Assembly: GCA_029582265.1 (NCBI GenBank) | Contig: CM055816.1 | Span: 28,564,366 to 28,628,365, forward strand | DNA length: 64,000 bases | Reading direction: 5' to 3' | DNA from: Zoroaster sp. YZ-2022 | Lineage: Eukaryota > Echinodermata > Asteroidea > Forcipulatida > Zoroasteridae | Shown: piece by piece, positions 47,230-60,019 of the stretch | How positions within the stretch are numbered: the first letter of the stretch is position 1 | Layout: every line of letters begins with the position of its first letter | Program-made: the position numbers and the translations under genes | Notes under the pieces: generated by a model | The model's database searches: none | The model's input: only the letters and a program-made list of their open reading frames with translations | What the model was told of the DNA's origin: nothing

Positions 47230-47563
47230 CGCCACTGCTCCTAAAGGAACCAACTTCCAAAACGTAACTGGGGTGACAGGTCGTTTTCTGTCGTAGCTCC
47301 GAGACTCTGGAATCATCTTCCAACTAAACTCAAATCTTGTCATAGTATAACCAGATTTAAGTCGATGCTTAAAACTCATCTTATGTCACAACTCTTCAAA
47401 GATGATGTATATTTGTAATTGCATTGTAGGTACATGTATCTCGGTACATAATTTCCCCCCCTATGCTATCATTGTATATTGTTTGTAATTCATGTTTTTC
47501 TTTGTTTCCACGCCTTGAGCGCCCAGCAGGGTGGATATGTGCGCGCTAAAAATCTTTATTAGG
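47230..47563 (+). pseudogene. 3' end of a CR1/L2-like LINE
   Basis: The plus strand encodes WGDRSFSVVAPRLWNHLPTK followed by LKSCHSITRFKSMLKTHLMS, then a stop at about 47418. This is the characteristic C-terminus of CR1-group reverse transcriptases. The 3' UTR ends with a GAGCGCCCAGCAGGGTGGAT hairpin region and GTGCGCGCTAAAAATCTTTATT. Nothing upstream of about 47230 is LINE-derived, so it is severely 5' truncated. Confidence 0.8.
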
Positions 47564-47825
47564 TGTTCGGGTATGTGCCCGAAACACCTCTTGTTTTTGT
47601 TCGGTTTTTTTTAGGTGTTCGGGTATGTGCCCGAAACACCTCTTGTTTTTGTTCGTTTTTTTTTAGGTGTTCGGGTATGTGCCGGAAACACCTCTTGTTT
47701 TTGTTCGTTTTTTTTTTAGGTGTTCGGGTATGTGCCCGAAACACCTATTGTTTTTGTTCGGTTTTTTTTTTTAGGTGTTCGGGTATGTGCCCGAAACACC
47801 TATTGTTTTTGTTCGGTTTTTTTCT
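47564..47825. repeat. tandem hairpin array, five units of about 55-60 bp
   Basis: Each unit begins AGGTGTTCGGG, a loop TATGTG, then CCCGAAACACCT, an 11-bp inverted repeat. This is followed by CTTGTTTTTGTTCG or ATTGTTTTTGTTCG and a T run. Units start near 47570, 47613, 47668, 47718 and 47774. The array begins exactly where the LINE 3' end stops. Confidence 0.9.
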
Positions 47826-47984
47826 TCTTCTCCTTCTTGTCACCAACGATTGTCTACAAAAAACACATACTTGCAAACTTCACATGAACTTGAAACTTGG
47901 CATATACTTAGAACTTAACACGTAGATGAAACATAATTTGTGACGTCATAATTAGGTCATCAGATATCGAATTACGATATCTGA

Positions 47985-48110
47985 TGTTTGTTTGTGTTTG
48001 TCTTTCTATTGGCAAATTTGTTCTTTAGCTGTTGTTTTGTCCTTTGTAGGCTTTTTAATGTATATGTTGGATATTTGTTTTTAATTTTGGCCCTTTTGGC
48101 CGCCCATAGT
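47985..48110 (+). repeat. dispersed repeat, copy B
   Basis: Inverted relative to 24425-24545, sharing TGTTTGTGTTTGTCTTTCTA through TTGGCCCTTTTGGCCGCCC. Confidence 0.8.
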
Positions 48111-48189
48111 TTTGGGCAGTGGTGGAAGAAACGCCAAGCTAGGGTGAAAACAAACATGTGCTTGGTGATGGTTAAACATCTAATCGGGA

Positions 48190-48803
48190 AAAGTTTATGT
48201 TCAGAATTTAATAGAAATGTTTTTAACCCTATCAGGCCAGGGGCACAATGTGCACTTACGCATTCTTTTTATAATATCTCCAGAGCGCTTTATCCGATCA
48301 CGCTGAAATATTCTGACTTTTCCTTACTATTCTTTGGGACCACCATACGAAAAAATAAATGATAATGGCTGTTTATGGTTGCCATGGCAACCGTTTATTA
48401 TGAACAGGTCCAATTGAATTTCCACTTTTTGTTACTGAAAAATATTAGATTTTTTATAAACATTCAATGTGTGTTTTGGGCTTGTTGTTAACTTTTTTAT
48501 TCTGAACTGGACAATATTGAGTCATGTGACCACTTCCAATGCATTCTGGGAATCCAATATGGCCACCATTATGTTTAAATGCAATAACTTATATTTTGTC
48601 CCTAAAACCTGATTTTTTAATAAACGTTTTTGAAATTTGTTTTGCTCAATATATAAATTTATGTCATAAATAGTACCCTGGGTGTTATTTTATCTGCCTT
48701 TATTGTACTTTTGGTAAAAAAACCAAATTGGGTTTAAAATCTTTAAAAATCATATTTTTGGGAAAAAAATCCCAAAATATTGCTTATAACGCCATCTAGC
48801 GGT
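48190..48803. other. no gene seen
   Basis: Non-coding DNA up to the second gap. The phrase GCCATCTAGCGGT at the gap edge resembles the end of many dispersed invertebrate repeats, but no element boundary can be set. Confidence 0.4.
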
Positions 48804-49303
48804 NNNNNNNNNNNNNNNNNNNNNNNNNNNNNNNNNNNNNNNNNNNNNNNNNNNNNNNNNNNNNNNNNNNNNNNNNNNNNNNNNNNNNNNNNNNNNNNNN
48901 NNNNNNNNNNNNNNNNNNNNNNNNNNNNNNNNNNNNNNNNNNNNNNNNNNNNNNNNNNNNNNNNNNNNNNNNNNNNNNNNNNNNNNNNNNNNNNNNNNNN
49001 NNNNNNNNNNNNNNNNNNNNNNNNNNNNNNNNNNNNNNNNNNNNNNNNNNNNNNNNNNNNNNNNNNNNNNNNNNNNNNNNNNNNNNNNNNNNNNNNNNNN
49101 NNNNNNNNNNNNNNNNNNNNNNNNNNNNNNNNNNNNNNNNNNNNNNNNNNNNNNNNNNNNNNNNNNNNNNNNNNNNNNNNNNNNNNNNNNNNNNNNNNNN
49201 NNNNNNNNNNNNNNNNNNNNNNNNNNNNNNNNNNNNNNNNNNNNNNNNNNNNNNNNNNNNNNNNNNNNNNNNNNNNNNNNNNNNNNNNNNNNNNNNNNNN
49301 NNN
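48804..49303. other. assembly gap, exactly 500 N
   Basis: A second run of 500 N. It lies next to the large minisatellite, so the array may continue into the missing sequence. Confidence 0.99.
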
Positions 49304-49309
49304 AGACCC

Positions 49310-52300
49310 CAGAAAAAAAATTTCTAGGGGCAAATGCCCTCCCCATGATCAAAAATGTACAATTTACTTTTGGGGAAAAATCCCCCCCATGGTTTAAAAT
49401 TCAATATTACTATTGGCAAATGCCCCCCCCATGATAAAAATTCCCAATTTACTATTAGAAATGCCTCCCCATAGATCCAAAGTACAATAACTTTTGGGGA
49501 AAGGGTCCCCCCATAACCCTGGAAATTTTTTTGATATTTGCAAAATTTAAAACTTTGGGCCGTCTCCATAATCCTTTTTAAAATATTCTATTAGAAATTC
49601 TTACATTTAGTCAAATTAATTAAAATAAAGCCCCCCCAAAGTCCAAAGTACAATTTACTATTAGGCAAATGTCTCCCTCATAGATCACAAAATGTAATAA
49701 TATTACTATTAGGCAAATGTCCTCCCCACATAGATCACAAATGTACACATATTACTATTAGGCAAAATGTCCCTCCCATAGATCACAAATGTACAATATA
49801 CTTATTAGGCAAATGTCCCCATAGATCACAAATGTACACATATTACTATTAGCAAATGGCCTCCCATAGATCACAAATGTACAATATTACTATTAGGAAA
49901 ATGTCCCTCCAATACAAATGTAGACTATTAGATCACAAATGTACAATATTACTATTAGGGCAAATGTCCTCCCATAGATCACAAATGTACAATATTACTA
50001 TTAGGCAAATGTCCTCCCATAGATCACAAATGTACAATATTACTATTAGGCAAATCCTCCCCATAGATCACAAAATGTACAATATTACTATTAGGCAAAT
50101 GTCCTCCCATAGATCACAAATGTACAATATTACTATTAGGCAAATGTCCTCCCATAGATCACAAATGTACAATATTACTATTAGGCAAATGTCCTCCCCA
50201 TAGATCACAAATGTACAATATTACTATTAGGGCAAATGGCCTCCCATAGATCACAAATGTACAATATTACTATTAGGCAAATGCCTCCCATAGATCACAA
50301 ATGTACAATATTACTATTAGGCAAATGTCCTCCCCATAGATCACAAATGTACAATATTACTATTAGGCAAATGTCCTCCCATAGATCACAAATGTACAAT
50401 TTACTATTAGGCAAAATGGCTCTATAGATCACAAATGTAACAATATACTATTAGGCAAAATGTCCTCCCCATAGATCAAGCAAATGTACAATATTACTTA
50501 TTAGCAAATGTCCTCCTCATAGATCACAAATGTACAATATTACTATTAGGCAAATGTCCTCCCATAGATCACAAATGTACAATATTACTATTAGGCAAAT
50601 GTCCTCCCCATAGATCACAAATGTACAATATTACTATTAGGCAAATGTCCTCCCCATAGATCACAAATGTACAATATTACTATTAGGCAAATGGCCTCCT
50701 ATAGATCACAAATGTACAATATTACTATTAGGCAAATGTCCTCCCATAGATCACAAATGTACAATATTACTATTAGGCAAATGTCCTCCCCAATAGATCA
50801 CAAATGTACAATATTACTATTAGGCAAATGTCCTCCCATAGATCACAAATGTACAATATTACTATTAGGCAAATGTCCTCCCCATAGATCACAAATGTAC
50901 AATATTACTATTAGGCAAATGGCCTCCCATAGATCACAAATGTACAATATTACTATTAGGCAATGTCCTCCCCATAGATCACAAATGTACAATATTACTA
51001 TTAGGCAAATGTCTCCCCATAGATCACAAATGTACAATATTACTATTAGGCAAATGTCCTTCCCATAGATCACAAATGTACAATATTACTATTAGGCAAA
51101 TGTCCTCCCCATAGATCACAAATGTACAATATTACTATTAGGCAAATGTCCTCCCCATAGATCACAAATGTACAATATTACTATTAGGCAAATGTCCTCC
51201 CCATAGATCACAAATGTACAATATTACTATTAGGCAAATGGCCTCCCCATAGATCACAAATGTACAATATTACTATTAGGCAAATGTCCTCCCCATAGAT
51301 CACAAATGTACAATATTACTATTAGGCAAATGTCCTCCCCATAGATCACAAATGTACAATATTACTATTAGGCAAATGGCCTCCCATAGATCACAAATGT
51401 ACAATATTACTATTAGGCAAATGTCCCATAGATCACAAATGTACAATATTACTATTAGGCAAATGTCCTCCCATAGATCACAAATGTACATATTACTATT
51501 AGGCAAATGTCCTCCCATAGATCACAAATGTAATAATATTACTATTAGGCAAAATGTCCTCTCCCATAGATCACAAATGTAATAATATATTAGGCAAATG
51601 TACAATATTACTATTAGGCAAATGGCCTCCCCATAAATTATAGGATCACAAATGTACAATATTACTATTAGGCAAATGTCCCCATAGATCACAAATGTAC
51701 AATATTACTATTAGCAAATGTCCTCCCCATACATGTAGATCACAAATGTACAATATTACTATTAGGCAAATGTCCTCCCATAGATCACAAATGTACAATA
51801 TTATAGCAAATGCCCATAGATACAAATGTCCTCCCCATTATGAAATGTCCTCCCCATAGATCACAAATGTACAATATTAATAGCAAATGTCCTACAAATG
51901 GCCTCCCCATAGATCACAAATGCAATAATATTAGGCAAATGTCCTCCCATAGATCACAAATACAATATAGGCAAATGTCCATTATCACAAATGTACAATA
52001 TTACTATTAGGCAAATGTCCTCAGATCACAAATGTACAATATTATATTACAAATGTCCTCCCATAGATCACAAATGTACAATATTACTATTGGCAAATCA
52101 CTATAGATCACAAATGTACAATACTATTAGGCAAATGTCCTCCTATAGATCACAAATGTACAATATTAGGAATGTCCCTAGATCACAAATGTACACATAA
52201 TATTAAATGTCCTCCCATAGATCACAAATGTACAATATTACTATTAGGCAAATGTCCTCCATCACAAATGTCAATATTATTAGGCAAATGTCCTCCCATA

Positions 52301-54625
52301 GATCACAAATGTAATTACTATTAGGCAAATGTCCTCCCCATAGATCACAAATGTAAATATTACTATTAGGCAAATGTCCTCCCTATAGATCACAAATGTA
52401 CAATATTACTATTAGGCAAATGTCCTCCCCATAGATCACAAATGTACAATATTACTATTAGGCAAATGTCCTCCCCATACATCTATAGATCACAAATGTA
52501 CAATATTATTAGGCAAATGGCCTCCCTCCCCATAGGTGATCACAAATGTACAATATTACTATTAGGGCAAATGTCCTCCCATAGATCACAAATGTACAAT
52601 ATTACTATTAGGCAAATGTCCTCCCCATAGATCACAAATGTACAATATTACTATTAGGCAAATGTCCTCCTATAGATCACAAATGTACACACATTACTAT
52701 TAGGCAAATGTCCTCCTATAGATCACAAATGTACAATATTACTATTAGGCAAATGGCTTCCCATAGATCACAAATGTACAATATTACTATTAGGCAATGG
52801 CCTCCCATAGATCACAAATGTACAATTTTACTATTAGGCATATGTCATCGGCATACATGTAGATCACAAATGTACAATATTACTATTAGGCAAATGTCCT
52901 CCCCATAGATCACAAATGTACAATATTACTATTAGGCAAATGGCCTCCCATAGATCACAAATGTACAATATTACTATTAGGCAAATGTCCTCCCATAGAT
53001 CACAAATGTACAATATTACTATTAGGCAAATGGCCTCCCATACATGTAGATCACAAATGTACAATATTACTATTAGGGCAATGGCCTCCCATAGATCACA
53101 AATGTACAATATTACTATTAGGCAAATGGCCTCCCATAGATCACAAATGTACAATATTACTATTAGGCAAATGTCCTCCCATAGATCACAAATGTACAAT
53201 ATTACTATTAGGCAAATGGCCTCCTCCCATAGATCACAAATGTACAATATTATTATTAGGCAAATGTCCTCCCATAGATCCGTAAATAATATTACTATTA
53301 GCAATGTCCTCCCCAAAATGTACAATATTACTATTAGCAAATGTCCTCCCATAGATCACAAATGTGGGCAATATTACTATTAGGCAAATGTCCTCCCCAT
53401 AGATCACAAAATGTAATAATATTACTATTAGGCAAATGTCCTCCCATAGATCATACAAATGTACAATATTACTATTAGGGCAAATGTCCTCCCCATAGAT
53501 CACAAATGTACAATATTACCATAGCAAATGGCCTCCCCATAGATCACAAATGTACAATATTACTATTAGGCAAATGTCCTCCCATAGATCACAAATGTAC
53601 AATATTACTATTAGGCAAATGCTCCCCATAGATCACAAATGTAATAATATTACTATTAGGCAAATGTCCTCCCCATAGATCACAAATGTACAATATTACT
53701 ATTAGGGCAAATGTCCTCCCATAGATCACAAATGTACAATATTACTATTAGGCAAATGTCCTCTATAGATCACAAATGTACAATATTATTATTAGGCAAA
53801 TGTCCTCCCTATAGATCACAAATGTACAATATTACTATTAGGCAAATGTCCTCCCATAGATCACAAATGTACAATATTACTATTAGGCAAATGTCCTCCC
53901 ATAGATGTAGATCATAAAATGTACAATATTACTATTAGGCAAATGTCCTCCCCATAGATCACAAATGTACAATATTACTATTAGGCAAATGTCCTCCCAT
54001 AGATCAAAAATGAACAAAATTAATATTAGGAAAATGTACTCCCCATAGATCACAAAATGTACAATATTACTATTAGGCAAATGTCCCTATATAGATCACA
54101 AATGTACAATATTACTATTAGCAAATGTCCTCCCCATAGATCACAAATGTACAATATTACTATTAGGCAAATGTCCTCCCCATAGATCACAAATGTACAA
54201 TATTACTATTAGGCAAATGTCCTCCCCATAGATCACAATGTACAATATTACTATTAGGGCAAATGTCCCTCCTATAGATCACAAATGTACACATATTACT
54301 ATTAGGCAAATGGCTCCCCATAGATCACAAATACAATATTACTATTAGGCAAATGGCCTCCCATAGATCACAAATGTACAATATTATTAGGCAATGTCCT
54401 CCCATAGATCACAAATGTACAATATTACTATTAGGGCAAATGTCTCTCCCATAGATCACAAATGTACAATATTACTATTAGGCAAATGTCCTCCCATAGA
54501 TCACAAATGTACAATATTACTATTAGGCAAATGGCCTCCTATAGATCACAAATGTACAATATTACTATTAGGCAAAATGTCCTCCCATAGATCACAAATA
54601 ATAATATTACTATTAGGCAAAAGTC
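49310..54625. repeat. large 45-bp minisatellite, about 110 units
   Basis: The unit is ATGTCCTCCCATAGATCACA followed by AATGTACAATATTACTATTA and GGCAA, 45 bp, often 46 bp with CCCC. Units at 49310-49600 are strongly diverged. Units from about 49640 are homogeneous, with patches of truncated units at 51790-52200 and 53280-53340. GGCCTCCC replaces GTCCTCCC in a minority. The 45-bp length keeps short frames open (MSSHRSQMYNITIRQ on plus, LYICDLWEDICLIVI on minus), interrupted at every 46-bp unit. No gene is implied. Confidence 0.97.
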
Positions 54626-54960
54626 TCCAGTTTCTGATTTCACATGGGTCACCTCAGACACACTCGTTGGTATTTTTAGTTTTTCATAAAACGATGTCCA
54701 ATTGCAGCCAAAATTGCTGGATTGGAATTCTGCCATGCTGTGTTTTTGAATGACTTTTTCACACAGGGTATGAATGTTTGCCTGATTTGTGAGGCCTCTC
54801 TAGCCGCCATATACTTTGTATTGGTCTGAGTCCAATAACCATGTATACATGTTTACATGTGTCACCAAAAAAAAAAAAAATTACAAATAAACACTTTTAA
54901 AATGCTTCATTGCACCAATTTTGAAGCCGGCCTATGACCAGAAACCAGTGACTTTTTGGC
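54626..54960 (+). repeat. dispersed repeat, copy 1 (GATGTCCAATTGCAGCC)
   Basis: The segment including AAACGATGTCCAATTGCAGCC, TTCTGCCATGCTGTG, CACACAGGGTATGAA and CACCAATTTTGAAGCCGGCC recurs at 55930-56290 at moderate identity. A third short match to the last part is at 58608-58640. Parent element unknown. Confidence 0.65.
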
Positions 54961-55156
54961 CTTAATATTACCTTTGTTTTTATTTTCAATTTGAAGTTTG
55001 ATTTGACTAAGTACTGCCAAAGCATTGTCATGTAATGTTTGCAAGGTTGTTGATTCTCTCAATGTCTTTCTATTCAATCACATACAAACATGATAATTTC
55101 CAATTGTCCCATATTTATTTGATAATTTGATAATAATGTTTTCATTTACCAACAGG

Positions 55157-55262
55157 CTGGATCAAACCAAATTACTTTAGCATCTATGATCCATCCAGTG
55201 GTTACATCAATGTTCAGGTCCGACGCCTATCAATACATACTTATGGGACATCAGGAAAGTGA
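55157..55262 (+). CDS. candidate terminal exon, unrecognised
   Basis: After a good acceptor (CATTTACCAACAG) the frame reads GWIKPNYFSIYDPSSGYINV and continues for 15 more codons to TGA. An alternative donor, CAG|GTCCGA, lies after the segment ending in Gln. The composition looks protein-like and the segment sits between two copies of a dispersed repeat. I cannot name a family, and no neighbouring exon was found. Confidence 0.3.
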
Positions 55263-55929
55263 TTTCATTCCACAATTGGTAGTTGGAAGACAACCAAACT
55301 CAACTTATAAGTGAACCATTTCAGTCCCTCACATTGGGATTATCCCTGGTTGGAGGGTTAATGCACATTTGCCAATACCCTGCTTGAACTATTTATGTAA
55401 GGCACACGGTACTGTTCTAGGAGAACATAATGCGTAACAGTCAAGACAGGCATGGCTGTGGTAGCATTTCAATTCTGGAAATTTCTGATTCCATATAGTA
55501 TGAGATAGATAAACAAAAGCTTGAAATGTATTTTCAATCCAGTGCAAATCACACCCTGAAATAAATGTTTTTAATGGTGCCTTCCATGCAAACTGCAGTA
55601 TCAGAAATTCCTGCTGTTGTACATAAATATGTAAATGTAAAGCAATAATTAAAATCAGTAGTGTGATAAAATTTGTAAAAAATAAACATTCATTTGGTAA
55701 TTCAAACACTGTATAATAAATTCATTTGGACGAAACAATCACGGCAATCAACACTGAACATGATAAGTCTTTGTTTTGTATGCAACTTCCATTCAGACAG
55801 GAAGTGAAATGTCACAGAAGTCAATGTAAAAAAAAATGTATAAATATTTTAACCTCAGTGTTCTATTTAATATGTTTAAAAAATATTTAAAAAAATTATG
55901 AGAGGGCACAATATTTATGATTTTGGGGT

Positions 55930-56290
55930 AATTAGCCAAAAAAAAGGTCTTGGTTTCTGTCTGAAGCGCCGCCTCCCTCAGACCCGTCCGTCGGCATTTT
56001 TAATTTTCTTTTGCTATGAAATGATGTCCAATTACAGCCAAAATAGTTGGATCGATTTGAATTTCTGCCATGCTATGCTTTTAAACAACTTTTTTCACAT
56101 AGGGTATGAACGTTGTCTCGATTTAGACGCCTCTTAGCCACCATACTTTGTATATTGGAAATTTGGTCCCGCGACAATGTATTACATATATTTCGCTATA
56201 AAAAGATGGTCGAAAAAGCACGCTATTGCACCGATTTTGAAGCTGACCGATGACAAGAAACCTCAGACTTTTTTTTTTTTTTGCCTTATA
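55930..56290 (+). repeat. dispersed repeat, copy 2
   Basis: This parallels 54626-54960 (GATGTCCAATTACAGCC, TTTCTGCCATGCTATG, CACATAGGGTATGAA, CACCGATTTTGAAGC). It ends in a T-rich run at 56269. Confidence 0.65.
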
Positions 56291-56499
56291 GAGTCATTTT
56301 AAAATGGTCTACTTAAATGTTTTTTGGATTTGAAATGTTTTGGTACTGAAAGACTTAAGATAACAGCTATTTAACATGCCAGTCATATTAACAATTTAAG
56401 ACACTACCTCTGTCAACCAAAATTACTAATATTTTTAAAACTAAGTTGATACAGGCATTTATGAATGGGAATACAAGTTAATTATGGAAAACAAGTTAG

Positions 56500-56725
56500 A
56501 AGTTTGGCCAATCAACCATAGAACATTGGAGGCTTTTTCAAACACAATATCAACCTCCACCCTCACAGGTACTGATTTGTACTCTTGGGTAAACATAATC
56601 AATTGCAGTAAATGTCTTTTCTAAAGGGCATGGTCACATCCAGGATTTGAACCCACATACGTTGATGACCGCCATCGGAACTCAAATCCGATGCACTAAA
56701 CTGCTCGTCCATGGCATCCCATCAT
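56500..56725 (-). mobile_element. diverged tRNA-derived SINE
   Basis: On the minus strand ATGCCATGGACGAGCAGTTT followed by AGTGCATCGG and a B-box-like GGGTTCAAATCC match the head of the better-preserved SINE at 57452-57846. The body resemblance (TGGTCACATCC, ACAGGTACTGATTT) is weaker. Confidence 0.6.
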
Positions 56726-57449
56726 ACAACATAAATGTCTTTAGCTAAAATATTTTGTTGTTATCAAATATTATGAACTTAACCAACATTTCCCCAACAC
56801 ATTGCAGACCATGGTTTCTATCATGGATCCCTTATCTGTAAGGCCATTTCTAGGATTTTCTCTCAATGAACCTACTTATAAAGCAATAGATCTGGAGCCC
56901 AGAACAAAATAACTAGCTATATGTGTATATATAGGGACATGCCTTTTCCATGGCCATTAACATTACAATCATAAAGTGTCCATTAGTATGACACTTAGCC
57001 ATACTGCTTCTCTCCGCCACTGAGTATGAATGGGGTTCTGTAGAGAAAGGGATTGTGCTTGATCAGGCAGGCTACAGACATGGCAGAAAGGAAATTCAGG
57101 AATGATGTACCCAAGGACTAGGGAAGGTACATTAACGATAACCCCTAATGGTTTTGCTAGGAACCTTCCTGAATCCACCAAAATCCAACGCCATGCAAGG
57201 ATTATACAGTACCGAGTCCATCAAAATGCAACACAACCAGTTGTTGGAGTTTGATGGGTTTGGGGTTGTTACGGTTAGTAATGTTGGTAAAACTGCTTTT
57301 ATTGTCATGCTTACTCTAGTTGAATCAAGATATATATTAAACAACCAACCTGTGAAAGTTTAATCTCAACGTATAATCTATGAGAAAAGTGTGAAAGACA
57401 TCCTCAATCTTTACAGAAAATACTTGGGAGCATGGCAATTTGATGATCA

Positions 57450-57451
<2 letters not shown>
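56726..57451. other. no gene supported
   Basis: Open frames on both strands overlap at 56969-57363, and one contains ESIKMQHNQLLEFDGFG. They oppose each other, lack splice signals and match nothing that I recognise. Confidence 0.4.
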
Positions 57452-57504
<53 letters not shown>

Positions 57505-57846
57505 TGGACTTATATAGCGCACGTATCCACCAAACTGGTGCTCAAGGCGCATTATATTATTACCCCTGCTCATCAGGCTCATAAATCATTCTTGAAACCA
57601 TCTCAGCTCCCTGGGGAGTATACAGCTCAATTACTGCCATTTCAGCGCATATGGGCTAATCAAACACAACAACCAACTCTGCCATCACAGGTACCCATTT
57701 ACCCTGGTGGAGAGAAGCAATTATGGTAAAGTGTCTTGCTCAAGGACACAAGCACCATGTTCGCGGGTTGGGATTCGAACCCACATTCTGACGACTCAGC
57801 CATCAGAACACAACCGATGCACTAAACCGCTTCGACCATGGCACCC
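57452..57846 (-). mobile_element. tRNA-derived SINE with (ATT)n tail
   Basis: The minus-strand head has an A-box-like TGGTCGAAGCGG (about 57830) and a B box GGGTTCGAATCCC (57769-57781). The body runs through CAAGGCGC and GCGCTATATAAGTCCACATT, and the 3' end is (ATT)n, seen as (AAT)n at 57452-57503. This composition, with GCGCTATATAAGTCC before a trinucleotide tail, is typical of SINEs in marine invertebrates. Confidence 0.8.
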
Positions 57847-58174
57847 ATAATTACCAATGTTTTACCTTTTATATTAGGGATTGTAGGTTTATAGAGACAT
57901 GGTTGTAAGTATAGAACCATTGAGTTGTAATGGAGTAGTACATGGTACACTGACACACAGTATTCTCACATGCTAGATAATGATTGAGTAATCTACACAA
58001 GCATTGGCTACAGAATCAGGAAAGATATTATGTGTTTCCCAGCATGCATTAGTCAACAACCTTACTTTACACCCAAAAACTATTGATTTATTTTGTGGTC
58101 TCCCTGTGCATCCACTCATGCAGACTCATGCGTCAATGCTTTTGTCTTGTGTATTTTGATAATTTCACCAATCT
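57847..58174. other. no gene seen
   Basis: AT-rich spacer between two SINEs. TTTTGATAAT at about 58155 is the left copy of the target duplication of the next SINE. Confidence 0.5.
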
Positions 58175-58430
58175 ATATATATCGCGGAACCCGCTGCTAT
58201 ATAGGATTCTAGCCGGCCAATTGTCATCGGGCAAACTCGGTGGTCGAGAGGTTAAGACGTCTGCACTAGTAAGCAGGAGGTCGTGGGTTCGAATCCCGCC
58301 CGAGTCGCCTGTGTAGTTTTTTCACAGACACTCGGAAAGCACTGAGCATACAGTGCTATTCACACGTCGGTGTAGGGCAAAATTAAATCAATTGTTTATC
58401 TCCTGACGCAAGAATTTCACCAATCTTTAT
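58165..58430 (+). mobile_element. tRNA-derived SINE, copy 2 (full length)
   Basis: It starts with TTTCACCAATCTATATATAT and CGCGGAACCCGCTGC, followed by the tRNA-Thr-like head (about 58228-58308) with B box GGGTTCGAATCCC. The body contains GTCGGTGTAGGGCAAAA, and it ends with AATTTCACCAATCTTT. ATTTTGATAAT flanks both ends and looks like a target duplication. The same TTTCACCAATCT word at both ends is unusual for a SINE. Confidence 0.8.
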
Positions 58431-58439
58431 TTTGATAAT

Positions 58440-59321
58440 AGGAACTCAAATTTCAAGTTTCATTTGTAAGTTATTCCATTCATGATTGGGCTATTTTAAA
58501 ACTATTGCTAACATATTTTGTTTTTGGTAAAATAACTTTACTAATTTGTGTTGACTCGCATTAGTACCTGTTCAAATATATAATAATCTAAAACGAAAGC
58601 TATGGCAGTGCACCATTTTTGAAGCCGAACTTTGATAAGAAACTGTTTGTGATTGGGAGGACTATGATAGTGAATGATGTGTGTACTGGTCTGTTCTTCG
58701 CATTGAATTATATAGGATGTCTTTGCAGTTGTTTCTTTCTGAGTTTGTATTTAATTTAAAGATCTTTAAAGTCATTTTACACCTTAGTAATTTTAATATT
58801 AAAGGTGGTGGATTAAACAATACTTCCATCAAAATGAGGAATGTTTTTACTTTTTTGTATGTTTTAGAAGAAAAAAAATTTGTCACTGCTTTCAGTAAAG
58901 TTTTATAGACACTAATTTTGCACCAATATTTTGAATGTAAATCATCTAAAAAAAAAATGGTTCACTCAAAATTACCCAAAGTCGTGATTAAAGCACCTTT
59001 GTGATAATATACAGGATTATTAACGATGCTTTTCATTTACTGTTATTCAAAATATCTGTACAAAGTCTAATGTAAAACAACTGAAAAGTAGATATTTCAG
59101 AGTTGTTTTTGCTTTTGTTTGTTCGTTTGTTTTTTTTAATCAAAAATTCAACCAAAAAATAATAAAAAAGTTTAGTGCCTCTAGCGGTGACCCATCTCAT
59201 TAATTTGTTAGATCTGCTCAATTCAAGATGTGTATCAACTTTCATGAAAATCGGTGTAACATACCCAGCACTTAATTATTAATAAAACCAACCGCCAATA
59301 GGTGGCGCTCTTTAAACAATA
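58440..59321. other. no gene seen
   Basis: AT-rich DNA. A short match at 58608-58640 to the dispersed repeat of 54626 is the only recognised item. Confidence 0.45.
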
Positions 59322-59475
59322 TGTAAGGCTGGAGACTAGTTTGTGGAAGATGTCTAGTTTGTGGAAGATGAGTCTCAATAAAAACACACACATGGAGGAG
59401 TCCAGAATTGTCTTACAGAGTTGAGTATTTAATACAATCCGTCCAACATCTTTACATGGTGGCAGCGGTAGTTGG
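59322..59475 (+). mobile_element. short LTR plus primer-binding-site remnant
   Basis: A segment of 135 bp from TGTAAGGCTGGAGAC to CATCTTTACA has TG...CA ends and an internal AATAAAA signal. It is followed at once by TGGTGGCAGCGGTAG, a TGG-initial primer-binding-site-like word. No coding region follows, so it is an LTR with leader from a truncated retrotransposon. The duplicated GTCTAGTTTGTGGAAGATG lies within it. Confidence 0.5.
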
Positions 59476-60019
59476 ACCTAAGCCAGAGCCTCTTTGAACA
59501 GAAAACCGAACATTTAACGGTCGTTTTGTATCATAAAACGAAGATTGCGTCAGGCCTCATAAGATCAGACGGATTACACTCCAACTCACGGAATCACGGG
59601 TGTGGGTATTTTGCAGAACACGCGGAACTCTGCAGAACCCTGCGGAACGCATATAAAACAACAAATACAGAGATACATACGCAGCCTAATAAAGAAGAAA
59701 CCTTCCAAACTTGCTTCCATTTACCAATATCTGCAAAATCGGCCCATATTATTAATAGACTTTTATAGCTTTCAGTCATGTTAATGCTTGCAGAACGCTC
59801 TTCGTTTGTTAAATTTGTACTGTTGTGCAGAACACAGCAGAACACATGCTGTTTGGGGATCTGCCATTTACGAATCGGTGCATGCAGGCACTTCGTTCGT
59901 CTCCATCACCCTATTCGAACGGCGTTAGTTGCCAAAAAAATTTGCCCAAGCATTGTGGGGTTAGACGAGGTATAAATCTGTCATTCAGTCGTTGTTACGG
60001 AGAGTAAAAAGTTTATAAA
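59476..60019 (+). other. leader or spacer before the tandem array, no gene
   Basis: DNA with repeated CAGAACAC/GCGGAAC words that recall the CTGCAGAACG motif of the following array. Short open frames overlap on both strands without recognisable protein. Confidence 0.4.

Noticed and set aside
49640..54620. CRISPR-like array
   Set aside because: Direct units abut with no unique spacers, and the genome is animal.
49856..54753. Open frames with MSSHRSQMYNITIRQ or LYICDLWEDICLIVI repeats
   Set aside because: They arise because the minisatellite unit is 45 bp. They break at each 46-bp unit and occur on both strands.
57130..57363. Plus-strand frame with LLEFDGFGVVTVSNVGKTAF (P-loop-like words)
   Set aside because: An opposing frame on minus is equally open, no splice support exists, and the GK-like word is too short to trust.
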